Below are positions 1 through 7,705 of a stretch of DNA of 36,508 nt, piece by piece. Position 1 is the stretch's first letter. Every line of letters starts with the position of its first letter. Below the pieces are notes generated by a model. That model did no database searches. It was given only the letters and a program-made list of their open reading frames with translations, and was not told the origin of the DNA. The translations under genes and the position numbers were made by a program. The DNA is from Prevotella sp. UBA2756. GTDB taxonomy: Bacteria > Bacteroidota > Bacteroidia > Bacteroidales > Bacteroidaceae. The stretch lies in the NCBI GenBank assembly GCA_002353205.1, contig DEJE01000022.1, positions 84,123 to 120,630 on the forward strand, given 5' to 3'.

Positions 1-171
1 TTTGAAAGCAAATCACAACCTCCGCGGGTTTTTCTTGCAGCCGCCCCGTAATGTGTATGCTATGTTTAGATACAAGTTTGAAAGCAAATCACAACAAAAG
101 TACGGAGTCACCGAGCAGAGTATGGAATGTGTATGCTATGTTTAGATACAATTTTGAATGTAACCCAGGAA
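1..171. CRISPR. Edge of a CRISPR array (type II-C-like repeats)
   Basis: Three repeat copies are visible. The first is cut by the window edge (its end is 1-19), the second is complete at 50-95 (46 bases), and the third starts at 126. The intervening spacers, 20-49 and 96-125, are both exactly 30 bases and unrelated to each other, giving a 76-base period. The third copy matches the second for its first 26 bases (126-151) and then degenerates, as terminal repeats do. Read on the minus strand the repeat begins GTTGTGATTTGCTTTC, which resembles the long repeats of Bacteroidetes type II-C (Cas9) systems. No cas gene is in the window; the array and probably the cas genes lie to the left. Transcription direction is not determined. 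Confidence 0.88.
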
Positions 172-360
172 GTCAAAGAACTCCGTTGCAAATTTACGAA
201 TAAAAGGGATGTAAACAAAAGGTTTCTGATAATTTAACGAAGTCTTTATTTCTTTTTTTTGTAAAACGATAAGTTTTCAGTAATAATTTGTAAATGTGCA
301 ACAATACTACGATTTAGCCTTCTTTGAGGGCAAACCATCGATTAACGCTTATAATTTGCG
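172..360. other. AT-rich spacer beside the CRISPR array
   Basis: No ORF, tRNA or strong hairpin is seen here. The bases just before 361 read TATAATTTG, a poor match to the TAnnTTTG element, so a promoter for the small ORF at 361 is possible but weak. Confidence 0.4.
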
Positions 361-546
361 ATGCCCCAAATAGATATAAGATACTGGGATGAACTTGGTA
401 AAGCCTCGAAGGTCATATCCGAATTGGGATATGTGTCAGAAGAATCAATGTGTTTAGTTTGCCTTCTGCTACTAATAAGCGGATTCAATGAGTATATGAG
501 GGAATGCCTGAACAAACGTTCTAGAAAGAATCATAGGTCTGGCTGA
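361..546 (+). CDS. Small orphan protein, unrecognised (61 aa)
   Basis: A 61-residue ORF with an acidic and polar N-terminal third, a hydrophobic stretch around residues 31-41 (CLVCLLLLISG) that could be a short membrane segment, and a basic tail (KRSRKNHRSG). I do not recognise the family. Two things favour a real gene or gene fragment: its base composition is AT-rich like the CRISPR flank and unlike the GC-rich esterase downstream, and a strong intrinsic terminator follows 18 bases after its stop. Against it, there is no ribosome binding site and no clear promoter. It could be a fragment of a longer gene decayed beside the CRISPR locus. Confidence 0.3.
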   Translation: MPQIDIRYWDELGKASKVISELGYVSEESMCLVCLLLLISGFNEYMRECLNKRSRKNHRSG

Positions 547-563
547 TGTTCAAGAAATGGCTG

Positions 564-602
564 AAATCGCATACGGTCCGACAGGGGAGTATGCGATTTT
601 TG
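564..602 (+). terminator. Intrinsic terminator
   Basis: Perfect 11-base-pair inverted repeat (564-574 with 589-599), 14-base loop, then a short T run. It separates the CRISPR flank and small ORF from the esterase promoter. Confidence 0.75.
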
Positions 603-688
603 TATGATGTTCTTTTCATGAGGTAACAAACTCTCCGTGCAGGGAAAAGAAATCAGCAGGGGAAGATACAACCTATTAATATAATGTG

Positions 689-696
689 TATCTTTG
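689..696 (+). promoter_or_regulatory. Bacteroidetes -7 box (TATCTTTG) of the esterase gene
   Basis: TATCTTTG fits TAnnTTTG. It lies 49 bases before the chosen ATG at 745 and overlaps the upstream alternative TTG start at 694, which argues against that longer start. No good -33 TTTG is visible at the expected distance. Confidence 0.55.
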
Positions 697-744
697 TGGG
701 GGAATAGATGCATGAAAGGATCATTTATAAACACTATCATAACC

Positions 745-2610
745 ATGAGAAAAGAACTGAAGACAATGCTGATGGCCTTGGCAGCTCTGCTCTGCCCGGC
801 AACGATGACAGCGCAGAAGACCTCCACCGTCTGCAACGCCGACGGCACCGTGACGTTCAGATACAAGAACGACCATGCCCGCGAGGTGATGGTCGACGTG
901 CAGTTTGCCGGACGGCAGCCCATGACGCGCGATGCCGCGACCGGACTGTGGACAGCCACGCTGGGACCTGCTGCCCCCGACATGTATCCCTACTGCTTCG
1001 TCGTCGACGGCGTGAGCGTGGCGGATCCCCTCTGCGAACAGTATTTCCCCAACGAGGGGTTCAAGAACAGCCTCCTCGAGATTCCCGCCAGAGCGGGACA
1101 CCTGCCCCACGACATCCGTAGCGTGCCCCACGGTCGGCTGGAGTACATCCACTACTATTCGCAGAGCCTCCACGCCACGAACAACGCCGTGGTCTACCTG
1201 CCGCCAAGCTATATGACAGAGCGCGAAAGAAAGTTCCCCGTGTTCTACCTCATCAGCGGAACGACTGACACCGAGGAGGTGTATTACAAGGTGGGGCGCG
1301 TGAACTATATCCTCGACAACCTGCTTGCTGGCAATGCCGCGGAGGAGATGATCGTGGTGCTGCCCTACGGCAACCCCTTCAAGCTGCTGCCCTTCACGCC
1401 GTCCATGGGCATGATGCCGCAGATGAACTTCGGCGGCGACGTGTTCAGCAACGACCTCGTGAACGACCTTATGCCCTATATCGAGGCGAAATACCGCACC
1501 ATCAACGACCGTGACCACAGAGCCATCGGCGGATTCTCGCGGGGCGGCAACCAGGGACTGATGAACGGGCTGACCCATCTCGACCTGTTCTCGTATCTAT
1601 GTTCCTACAGTTCGTTCACCTCGACCGATATTCCCGGCGTCTACGACAATGCTGCCGACACCAACGGCAAGCTGCACCTGTTCTGGCTCGGCGTGGGAAC
1701 CGACGACTTCCTCTATGGGACGGCGCGCGACTACATGGAGTTTCTCGACAAGAAAGGCATTCGCACGGTGAAAGTGTTCACCAACGACAAGTATGGTCAC
1801 ACGTGGATGAACGCCAAATATTTCCTCGGCAAGACGCTCCCCCTGCTCTTCCGGCCTGAAGCCGCTGAGCGTGCGATGGCAAAGGGCGTGCCTGCACCCG
1901 CAGCCACGGGCAATGAGCCTGCCTTCACGCCGGGTGTCATGGCGCGCATGTTCCCCGTTCCTATCATCTCTCCCGAGTACGGGCGCGATGCCATCACCTT
2001 CCGTTTCAAGGCTCCACAGGCTAAGCAGGTGATGCTGCAGACAGAACTGGCCGACCAACCGATAGCGATGGAGCGCGACACGGCAGGCGTCTGGAGCGTC
2101 AGTCTGACCGACAATGTCTTCGAGACCTTTGAATACAGCTTCCTCGTCGATGGCACTCAGGTGGCCGACCCTAACAACATGTACCTCTCGCCGTGCCGCG
2201 GATTCAAGCCCAGCATCGCTTCCCATCCCTTCGGACCATACAGCATGGCCGTCATGGGCGACGTGAAGCACGGTCCGACAGGCTACGACGTGGAACAGCA
2301 GGAGGCGTGGTACATCGCGCCGATGCCCCATCGGGGCGCACGGCCGGTGTTCGTGCAGCTGGTCCCCGGCAAGAACCACACCATGGAGAGCTGGTTCAAG
2401 GTGGGTGGAGCGAACGCCATTGCCGACAAGCTGACGGCCGACCACAAGACGGCACCCTGCATCCTGACAACCAGTAAGCTGGACTTTTTACGCAACGGCA
2501 ACGGTCCGCATCCTGATTTCAAAATCATAACCCTGCGCGCCGACGACTATCCTACGTGGGCTGCGCGGCGGAAAGCATTGGAGAAAGTGTTGTTGGAACT
2601 CAAGAAGTGA
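745..2610 (+). CDS. Secreted CE1-like esterase with a decayed second module
   Basis: A 621-residue exported alpha/beta hydrolase of the esterase D / feruloyl esterase (CE1) type, probably removing ester side groups from plant polysaccharide. Residues 1-24 are a signal peptide (MRKELKTMLMALAALLCPAT..AQ). An Ig-like carbohydrate-binding fold (about 25-110) precedes the hydrolase domain (about 125-375), which shows the nucleophile motif GFSRGG with Ser265, Asp320/321 in GTDD and His352 in YGHTW. A second Ig-like segment (about 420-510) is followed by a short C-terminal stretch that resembles the start of the hydrolase domain but has no GxSxG. The start at 745 is chosen because it begins the signal peptide and lies after the promoter. 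The substrate is inferred; a GH10 xylanase at 26.6-28.8 kb fits the same lifestyle. Confidence 0.85.
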   Translation: MRKELKTMLMALAALLCPATMTAQKTSTVCNADGTVTFRYKNDHAREVMVDVQFAGRQPMTRDAATGLWTATLGPAAPDMYPYCFVVDGVSVADPLCEQYFPNEGFKNSLLEIPARAGHLPHDIRSVPHGRLEYIHYYSQSLHATNNAVVYLPPSYMTERERKFPVFYLISGTTDTEEVYYKVGRVNYILDNLLAGNAAEEMIVVLPYGNPFKLLPFTPSMGMMPQMNFGGDVFSNDLVNDLMPYIEAKYRTINDRDHRAIGGFSRGGNQGLMNGLTHLDLFSYLCSYSSFTSTDIPGVYDNAADTNGKLHLFWLGVGTDDFLYGTARDYMEFLDKKGIRTVKVFTNDKYGHTWMNAKYFLGKTLPLLFRPEAAERAMAKGVPAPAATGNEPAFTPGVMARMFPVPIISPEYGRDAITFRFKAPQAKQVMLQTELADQPIAMERDTAGVWSVSLTDNVFETFEYSFLVDGTQVADPNNMYLSPCRGFKPSIASHPFGPYSMAVMGDVKHGPTGYDVEQQEAWYIAPMPHRGARPVFVQLVPGKNHTMESWFKVGGANAIADKLTADHKTAPCILTTSKLDFLRNGNGPHPDFKIITLRADDYPTWAARRKALEKVLLELKK

Positions 2611-2616
2611 GACCGT

Positions 2617-3432
2617 CTACGACCGCAGTTGCAGTCGGATGTAGCTGCGGTCGTCGAACGAACATCGGCCGTTCATCATCCCTTTCGTGGCCTTGAAGCG
2701 ATGGATGCAGAGCGGGTCGTCGCGGAGCAGGCTGGCCAACGCCTCTTCACTTTGGGCCAGCGTGGGTTTGAGGAAGGGGTAGCCGTCGGTGGCCAGCACG
2801 AGTTCGCGGGCTTGGCCGACGTCGATGACGCGCACCTTGTCGGTGGGAATGGGGAAACCGTCGATGACGGCGAATGTTTGGTTTTGGTATTGGCAGCTAT
2901 CGATGAGCACGGGTAGGATGAAGTTGCGCCCGTCGTCGTGCTCCTGAAAGTCGGCGATGGCTCGTCCTTGCTGCAGTTGCAGACGGATGTAGGCACTGCG
3001 CATCTCGGCAATGAGTTCTTCGTAGGGTTTCGGATTCTCATACAGCCGACCGTCGACCATACACTGACAGTCGCCGACGAGCCACACCTCCTGTTGTGTG
3101 CGACTATAGATGGCGGCGCTGGCAGCCATGCGCTCGGTGGGGTGTTGGGCAAGTCTGTGCATGTCGGCCTCCGAACGGACGTAGGCAGCACGCACGGCAT
3201 CGGTTGCCTGCTGGCAGAACAGCTGACTGTCGGCATCGGCTGCCAGCTGTCTGATGCAGTCCACGACGAGCGTCATGCAGTAACGGCCGTTGCTCATCTG
3301 CCGATGGAGGCGAAAAGGGCTCTTGCTGGTGCTCCCGTCGACGACGGCCACGAAGTCTTCTTCGACGATGATTCCGTCTTCGCAGCTTTCAGCACCAGCT
3401 TTTCCCGTAATCCTTTTCTCGATGAGGTTCAT
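2617..3432 (-). CDS. PP2C-like (PPM fold) protein, 271 aa
   Basis: The order of acidic motifs fits a PPM/PP2C metal-dependent phosphatase: AESCEDGIIVEEDF (about 14-27), VVDGSTS with Asp32, LVGDCQC with Asp121, LATDGYP with Asp216, and FDDRSY with Asp260/261 near the C-terminus. Such proteins dephosphorylate Ser/Thr on partner proteins in the cytoplasm; there is no signal peptide. The classical DGhGG is replaced by DGSTS, so the protein is divergent and activity is inferred. The start is set at 3432 because the reading frame upstream only translates a tandem octamer repeat. It is last in a minus-strand run, 117 bases after the histidine phosphatase gene, and convergent with the esterase gene. 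No kinase or serpentine partner is adjacent. Confidence 0.5.
   Translation of the reverse strand: MNLIEKRITGKAGAESCEDGIIVEEDFVAVVDGSTSKSPFRLHRQMSNGRYCMTLVVDCIRQLAADADSQLFCQQATDAVRAAYVRSEADMHRLAQHPTERMAASAAIYSRTQQEVWLVGDCQCMVDGRLYENPKPYEELIAEMRSAYIRLQLQQGRAIADFQEHDDGRNFILPVLIDSCQYQNQTFAVIDGFPIPTDKVRVIDVGQARELVLATDGYPFLKPTLAQSEEALASLLRDDPLCIHRFKATKGMMNGRCSFDDRSYIRLQLRS
2619..2654. terminator. Hairpin between convergent genes
   Basis: Ten-base-pair inverted repeat (2619-2628 with 2645-2654) at the end of the minus-strand gene and just past the esterase stop. It has no T run, so it may be only an mRNA end-stabilising hairpin. Confidence 0.35.
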
Positions 3433-3440
3433 TTTTTTAG

Positions 3441-3520
3441 TTGACAAGTTGACGAGTTGACAAGTTGACGAGTTAACAAGTTGACGAGTTGACAAGTTGA
3501 CGAGTTGACAAGTTAACAAG
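3441..3520. repeat. Tandem octamer repeat (TTGACAAG/TTGACGAG)x10
   Basis: Ten 8-base units, mostly alternating TTGACAAG and TTGACGAG with two TTAACAAG variants. It ends 8 bases before the start codon of the PP2C-like gene (read on the minus strand), so it lies in that gene's 5' leader. Confidence 0.95.
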
Positions 3521-3549
3521 TTGAAGTTGCTTGCAAGAAACTGTGCAGA

Positions 3550-4821
3550 CTATTTCACACTCGAGATGCGCTTCTCGTAGAACTGCCGGAAATCAGTCCA
3601 TTTGTAGTAGGGAAAGCAGTCGGTTGCCATGGGCAGACGGGCTTCCTTGCCGTTGAGCAGGCACTTCACGAGGATGTCGGCAGACTTCTTCCCTTTGTAG
3701 AAGATGAGCTGGATGTTCGAAGCCTTGCACGTCTGCCAGTTCTGGTAGCAGTCTTTCACCTCGTAGGGATCCTCAGGGTCGCGGTCGGCACCGTTGATGC
3801 CCATGAGCACGGTGAGCGGTCCGATGCAGGTGTCGTGACCGAAGCGCAGGTCGGCCACACGCTGTCTGTTACCCGAGATGACGGCATCAGCCTTGCCGAT
3901 GATGTCTTGCAGGATGGGAATCATCTCGTATTGCGGCCCGAACACCCACGAGTAGGATCCCAGGTTCGACTGTTCCCACTGGTTGATGATTTCGTCGTCG
4001 GTGATGATGTTACCCATCATTCCCTCGTGACCGATGTTGGGCAGCGAAGTATACAGGTTGATAAGGTTGCTTCCGATGTGGTGCAGGTTGCCGGGCAGAC
4101 CCTCGGTGCTGGTGAAGACGCGACTGATGACGCGGTCGCGCAGCGTGTCGTCGCTCTTGAAGCGGTCGCGGTTTTTCTCAAAGCGTGGCTTCACTCTTGG
4201 ATAGCGGTGCTTCACGGGGTTCTGGCGGTCGGTGGGGACAACGCCGTCGAGGGTGAATCGCGACGACTGTTCGCGAATCTCTATCTTCGGATTGCATTGT
4301 ACCAGCTCCTGACAGAAGGCCGACATGCTGAGCACGCAGCGCCCCGAGAGCGACGCGATGGCGAGCACGTTGCCCCCTTTCTTGAACACATCGGTGAAGT
4401 TGTTGTACATGATGCGGGCGATGCGCTGGTGCTGTTCCCATCCCAGCTGCGTCAGTTCGCTCACGCCGGTGGCCAGTTCCTGCTTGGCAGCCATGAACTT
4501 GGTGTAGAAGGCCTCGCCCTCTGCCGTCAGCTGATGTCGGTCGTGAGCCTTGGTGAGCAGTGTGTCGAGCTCTTTGTAGAGCTGGTCGTTCCAATAGTAG
4601 CGCGAGCCGTGGCGCGAATAGTGGCTGATGTAGAAGGGTTTGTAGCCGCGCGGTGCCTTTGTCAGCTGCGCGTTGTCGAAGGGATAGGGGCAGTCGTTGC
4701 CGTAGGATTTCTTGGGGTTCTCCCTCAGTTGATCGTAGGCATTGCCTCCCTGTGCCCATGCCATCATGGTTGTCAATGCCATGACGAGGGCAAATACGGT
4801 TCTTTTCAGTTGATGGTCCAT
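3550..4821 (-). CDS. Histidine acid phosphatase (MINPP/phytase-like), secreted
   Basis: A 423-residue exported phosphatase of the clade-2 histidine phosphatase superfamily, related to multiple inositol-polyphosphate phosphatases. A signal peptide ends at AWAQ (about residue 24). The phosphate-binding motif SRHGSR holds the nucleophile His71 with Arg70 and Arg74; the proton-donor motif is FGHD with His329-Asp330, the HD form instead of the HAE form of many MINPPs. These enzymes release phosphate from inositol phosphates or other phosphomonoesters in the periplasm or outside. It sits between the DUF3089 gene (54 bases upstream) and the PP2C-like gene in the same orientation, and may be co-transcribed. 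The family call is firm; the substrate is inferred. Confidence 0.85.
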   Translation of the reverse strand: MDHQLKRTVFALVMALTTMMAWAQGGNAYDQLRENPKKSYGNDCPYPFDNAQLTKAPRGYKPFYISHYSRHGSRYYWNDQLYKELDTLLTKAHDRHQLTAEGEAFYTKFMAAKQELATGVSELTQLGWEQHQRIARIMYNNFTDVFKKGGNVLAIASLSGRCVLSMSAFCQELVQCNPKIEIREQSSRFTLDGVVPTDRQNPVKHRYPRVKPRFEKNRDRFKSDDTLRDRVISRVFTSTEGLPGNLHHIGSNLINLYTSLPNIGHEGMMGNIITDDEIINQWEQSNLGSYSWVFGPQYEMIPILQDIIGKADAVISGNRQRVADLRFGHDTCIGPLTVLMGINGADRDPEDPYEVKDCYQNWQTCKASNIQLIFYKGKKSADILVKCLLNGKEARLPMATDCFPYYKWTDFRQFYEKRISSVK

Positions 4822-4875
4822 AGGTCTTCAATTGATAATAAGGATTTTGTTTTCTCGAAGGGTGCGTGGTGCAAC

Positions 4876-5865
4876 CTATTTAGAGGATTGCAGGAAGCGT
4901 TCGGCACGGAGCGCCATGTTCTCGCGAAGCTGGTCGCGGTAGAGCCATATCTCGCGCGAATGGTAGTTGCCTTCCTTCCCGATGAGGGGCAATATGTAGT
5001 CGGTGGCGCTGTAGCCGCTCACGATGAGCAGGTTGGTGGCGGTGTCGAGGCTCACGGTCATTGTGTCTTTCGTCTGTTCGCCGACGGGCAGTAGGGGTGA
5101 CGGTTCGGTGATGAGGGTAGCCGGCTGGCCGTCGGTGCGCCAGTTGACGGGGTTGATGCCCACCGTGCTGTTGGGCCATAGTGCGCAGGTCGTGTCGCGC
5201 ACGGAGTTATAGGAGACGATGACGCCCGTGTCGTCGGCTCCCTGTGCAGCTTTGAAGTGCTTGTCGCCGGCGGAAGCCTGTTCGGGAATGCTGATGCCGA
5301 TGGCGTAAGCTGCAATCATGCGGCTGCGTGTGGCGTCGTCCATGTCGCGTAGCAGCGACAGCAGGATGGCAGCACCCTGGCTGAAGCCTGCGAGGATGAA
5401 CGGGCGTCCTCCGTTCTGGTGCTGCAGATAGTGGTCGAATGCCTTCCTGACGTCGGCCGTAGCCACCTGCATGCGGGCCTGTCCGGTGCTGTCGTTCTCA
5501 AACGACTGCAGCGAGCATTGGCGGTAGTAGGGTGCAAAGAAGTTCAGCTTGCCGCTGACGAGCGTGTCCACACCCACCATCTCGCCGCGCAGGGGCTGGC
5601 GCAGACTGTCGGCGTAGGTGTCGGCATAGTGGCAGATGGTGCCGTCGGCGAGGGGGTAGTCGCCCGTTTCTGTCGATATGATATAGAAGATGTCGGCCTG
5701 TGCACCCTTGTCGTCTATGTACCATTGCTTCTCGTCGGCATAGTCAGGTTCGGCGGGCAGCACGTCGTCGGTCGTGTTGCCGTCGGTTCCTTGGGTCTTG
5801 CAGCCTGCTGCGACGAGGCATAGCAGCACTGCCAGCGATAAGCTTGTCCTTTTCATTCCTTTCAT
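4876..5865 (-). CDS. DUF3089 alpha/beta-hydrolase lipoprotein
   Basis: A 329-residue lipoprotein: a short basic N-terminus, a hydrophobic stretch, then lipobox VAAGC with Cys22. The rest matches the DUF3089 hydrolase-like family: FFAPYYRQ around 109-116 and the nucleophile-elbow motif AGFSQGA with Ser162. An esterase or thioesterase activity is likely by fold, but no substrate is known. It is 54 bases upstream of the histidine phosphatase gene and 66 bases downstream of the LolA-like gene, all on the minus strand. Methionine 4 (start 5856) is an equally possible start and would not change the lipobox. Confidence 0.8.
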   Translation of the reverse strand: MKGMKRTSLSLAVLLCLVAAGCKTQGTDGNTTDDVLPAEPDYADEKQWYIDDKGAQADIFYIISTETGDYPLADGTICHYADTYADSLRQPLRGEMVGVDTLVSGKLNFFAPYYRQCSLQSFENDSTGQARMQVATADVRKAFDHYLQHQNGGRPFILAGFSQGAAILLSLLRDMDDATRSRMIAAYAIGISIPEQASAGDKHFKAAQGADDTGVIVSYNSVRDTTCALWPNSTVGINPVNWRTDGQPATLITEPSPLLPVGEQTKDTMTVSLDTATNLLIVSGYSATDYILPLIGKEGNYHSREIWLYRDQLRENMALRAERFLQSSK

Positions 5866-5931
5866 TTTCCTTTTTTATTAGTGTTATTGAAGTCTCGGAG
5901 GAACGCTGGCGCGATGGTACGAGCGATCCGT

Positions 5932-6609
5932 TCACCCCTTCTTTCTCTTGTCCACCATGCGGTAGTCGGCATATCGGCCCTTGTCGAAAACGAAGATGTT
6001 GTCGGGAATGCCGCCCGCCTTGAAGTTCGAGATCTTCACCGTGGTGTGGAAGATGCCCAGCTTGACGCGGATGGCCTGTGGGTGTCGCGTGCGGATGTCG
6101 AGCTGCACGCGCGCTTCCTTGATTCCCTTCACGCCACGCTTGGCCTTCAGCGTAATCCAGTAGTGCCTGTCGTCGCGCTTGATGCTGTAGTCGTAGTTGT
6201 CGGGCTTGAACTGAAACTTGGTGGCATACTTGTCGCGCTTGTCGTCGTTCATGTCGAACACCGTCACCTCCTTCTTCTTCCGCTCGGCGCGCCAGTAGGT
6301 GGTGCCGTCGCTGTAGGCATCGTATTTCTCGTCGATAAACTTACTCTTCTTCTCCTTGTACCAGATGGTGCCCTCGGTCTTGAACACACCGATGATGTTC
6401 ACAGAGTAGTGGAGCGTTGCTCCTTGCTTGCCGAAAACCATGTCGTACACCTGATTGAACATTCTGCGGGCCTGCTGCGCATTCGTTAGCGGCTGTTCTT
6501 GCCGTGCAAGCGTCGTGGGGCAGAGCGGTTCATAGACCGAAAGGCCATGCCCCTTACCTGCCATTGTCAGCAAAAGCAGGGCAATCAGAAATCTCCATTT
6601 CAAAGACAT
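5932..6609 (-). CDS. LolA-like periplasmic protein
   Basis: A 225-residue exported protein with an N-terminal signal sequence (MSLKWRFLIALLLLTMAGKG) followed by a beta-rich domain that resembles the LolA-like family common in Bacteroidetes: FNQVYDMVFGKQGATLHYSV, then GTIWYKEKKSKFID, IKEARVQLDI and TVKISNFKAG. LolA proteins carry lipoproteins across the periplasm; these shorter family members may have other hydrophobic ligands. The start at 6609 is preferred over 6642 because it begins the signal peptide and because the upstream start would overlap the TAATTTTG promoter box at 6640-6647. It is the first gene of the minus-strand run ending at 2617. Confidence 0.65.
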   Translation of the reverse strand: MSLKWRFLIALLLLTMAGKGHGLSVYEPLCPTTLARQEQPLTNAQQARRMFNQVYDMVFGKQGATLHYSVNIIGVFKTEGTIWYKEKKSKFIDEKYDAYSDGTTYWRAERKKKEVTVFDMNDDKRDKYATKFQFKPDNYDYSIKRDDRHYWITLKAKRGVKGIKEARVQLDIRTRHPQAIRVKLGIFHTTVKISNFKAGGIPDNIFVFDKGRYADYRMVDKRKKG

Positions 6610-6639
6610 ATTGTTTCTCTTTACCTTTCTATACGGTTG

Positions 6640-6647
6640 CAAAATTA
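6640..6647 (-). promoter_or_regulatory. -7 box TAATTTTG of the LolA-like gene
   Basis: TAATTTTG on the minus strand fits TAnnTTTG, about 30 bases before the ATG at 6609. No clear -33 element. Confidence 0.5.
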
Positions 6648-6731
6648 CACAAAAATCCTGACATCAGCGCCAGCAGCGCCGAAAAAAGCGCTTTTCTTCA
6701 CTTCATAACCACAGTCTTCAATATTTTTCAG

Positions 6732-6739
6732 TAATTTTG
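6732..6739 (+). promoter_or_regulatory. -7 box TAATTTTG of the DUF445 gene
   Basis: TAATTTTG on the plus strand, about 55 bases before the ATG at 6794, separated from it by the heptamer repeat. No clear -33 element. Confidence 0.45.
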
Positions 6740-6773
6740 CAACCCGAAAAGAATCATCCCCAACTATGAATGA

Positions 6774-6808
6774 TGAACTATGAACTGTGAACTATGAACT
6801 ATGAACTC
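6774..6808 (+). repeat. Heptamer repeat (TGAACTA)x5 across a start codon
   Basis: Five 7-base units, TGAACTA with two single-base variants. The start codon used by the DUF445 gene (6794) is inside the array, and other units create further ATGs at 6773, 6780 and 6801. Confidence 0.95.
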
Positions 6809-7705
6809 CTCCTGGGGCCCCTGCTTGGCGGAGCCATCGGTTACATCACCAATGATATCGCCATCCGCATGATGTTCAGGCCCCATCAGCCGAAGTACGT
6901 CTTTGGCATGCGCATTCCCTTCACTCCCGGCATCATCCCCAAGGAGCGCGGGCGCATAGCCGAGGCCGTGGGAAGCTCCATCAGCGAGAACCTCATCAAC
7001 CGCGAAGTGCTGGAGAAGAACCTCCTCTCGCCCGAGATGATGAGCAAGATTGGTGGCGGCTACGACCGTTTCGTGGCCCGGCAGAAGGTGAACGGCGAGT
7101 CGTTGCGCTCGCTACTGTGCCATTATCTGCCCGCCAAGGATTTGCGTACCATTCAGGACGACAGCAGCACAGAGCTGGCCACGCTCATCCATAACCGTCT
7201 GGCCGATTCCGACATGGGTGATCGGCTCGCCCACGCTGCCGTGACCCATGCCATCGGCAAGATGGAAAACAGCCTGTTGGGCATAGCTTTTAACGCCGAC
7301 CAGTTTGTCAGACTGCTGGCCGAGCCTGCTGAGCACCTGCTGGCCAAGCACATCAACCAGATGATCAGCTCCAACTCGGAGGAAATCATACGCAACCTGG
7401 TGAGCCGTGAGGGCGATACACTGCTCGACACCCCTGTCTGTCAGTTGCTGCAGGGGCACGACGAGCAGCTGGCACAGCTCCGTCATCTTCTTCTCGACGG
7501 CTATTCCAACATCATCACCACCCATCTGCCCAAGATCCTATCCACCATTGACATCAGCCGCATCGTACGCGACCGCATCAACGACATGGATATGGACGAG
7601 GCCGAAGGCATCATCCTCGCTGTCGTCAGCAAGGAACTGCGCGCCATCGTATGGCTCGGTGCACTCCTCGGAGCCATCATCGGCACCGTCAACAGTTTCT
7701 TTTAG
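6794..7705 (+). CDS. DUF445 family membrane protein
   Basis: A 303-residue protein of the DUF445 (YheB/UPF0754) family. It begins with the conserved membrane segment LLGPLLGGAIGYITNDIAIR (about 5-24) followed by MMFRPHQP and the family motif IPFTPGIIPKERGRIAEAVG (about 41-60); a long soluble alpha-helical middle leads to a C-terminal membrane segment (WLGALLGAIIGTVNSFF). Both ends are therefore membrane-anchored with the middle outside or inside. The molecular role is not established. The start inside the heptamer array is the only one that includes the first membrane segment in frame. Its 3' end overlaps the convergent EamA gene by 17 bases. Confidence 0.8.
   Translation: MNYELLLGPLLGGAIGYITNDIAIRMMFRPHQPKYVFGMRIPFTPGIIPKERGRIAEAVGSSISENLINREVLEKNLLSPEMMSKIGGGYDRFVARQKVNGESLRSLLCHYLPAKDLRTIQDDSSTELATLIHNRLADSDMGDRLAHAAVTHAIGKMENSLLGIAFNADQFVRLLAEPAEHLLAKHINQMISSNSEEIIRNLVSREGDTLLDTPVCQLLQGHDEQLAQLRHLLLDGYSNIITTHLPKILSTIDISRIVRDRINDMDMDEAEGIILAVVSKELRAIVWLGALLGAIIGTVNSFF

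Noticed and set aside
126..171. Degenerate repeat as a tracrRNA anti-repeat
   Set aside because: The half that would need to pair with the repeat start (GTTGTGATTTGC) is the part that has degenerated, so it cannot serve as the anti-repeat.
3441..3520. CRISPR-like or coding origin of the octamer repeat
   Set aside because: Units are contiguous 8-mers with no spacers, and translation gives only LVNLST repeats in front of a normal start codon.
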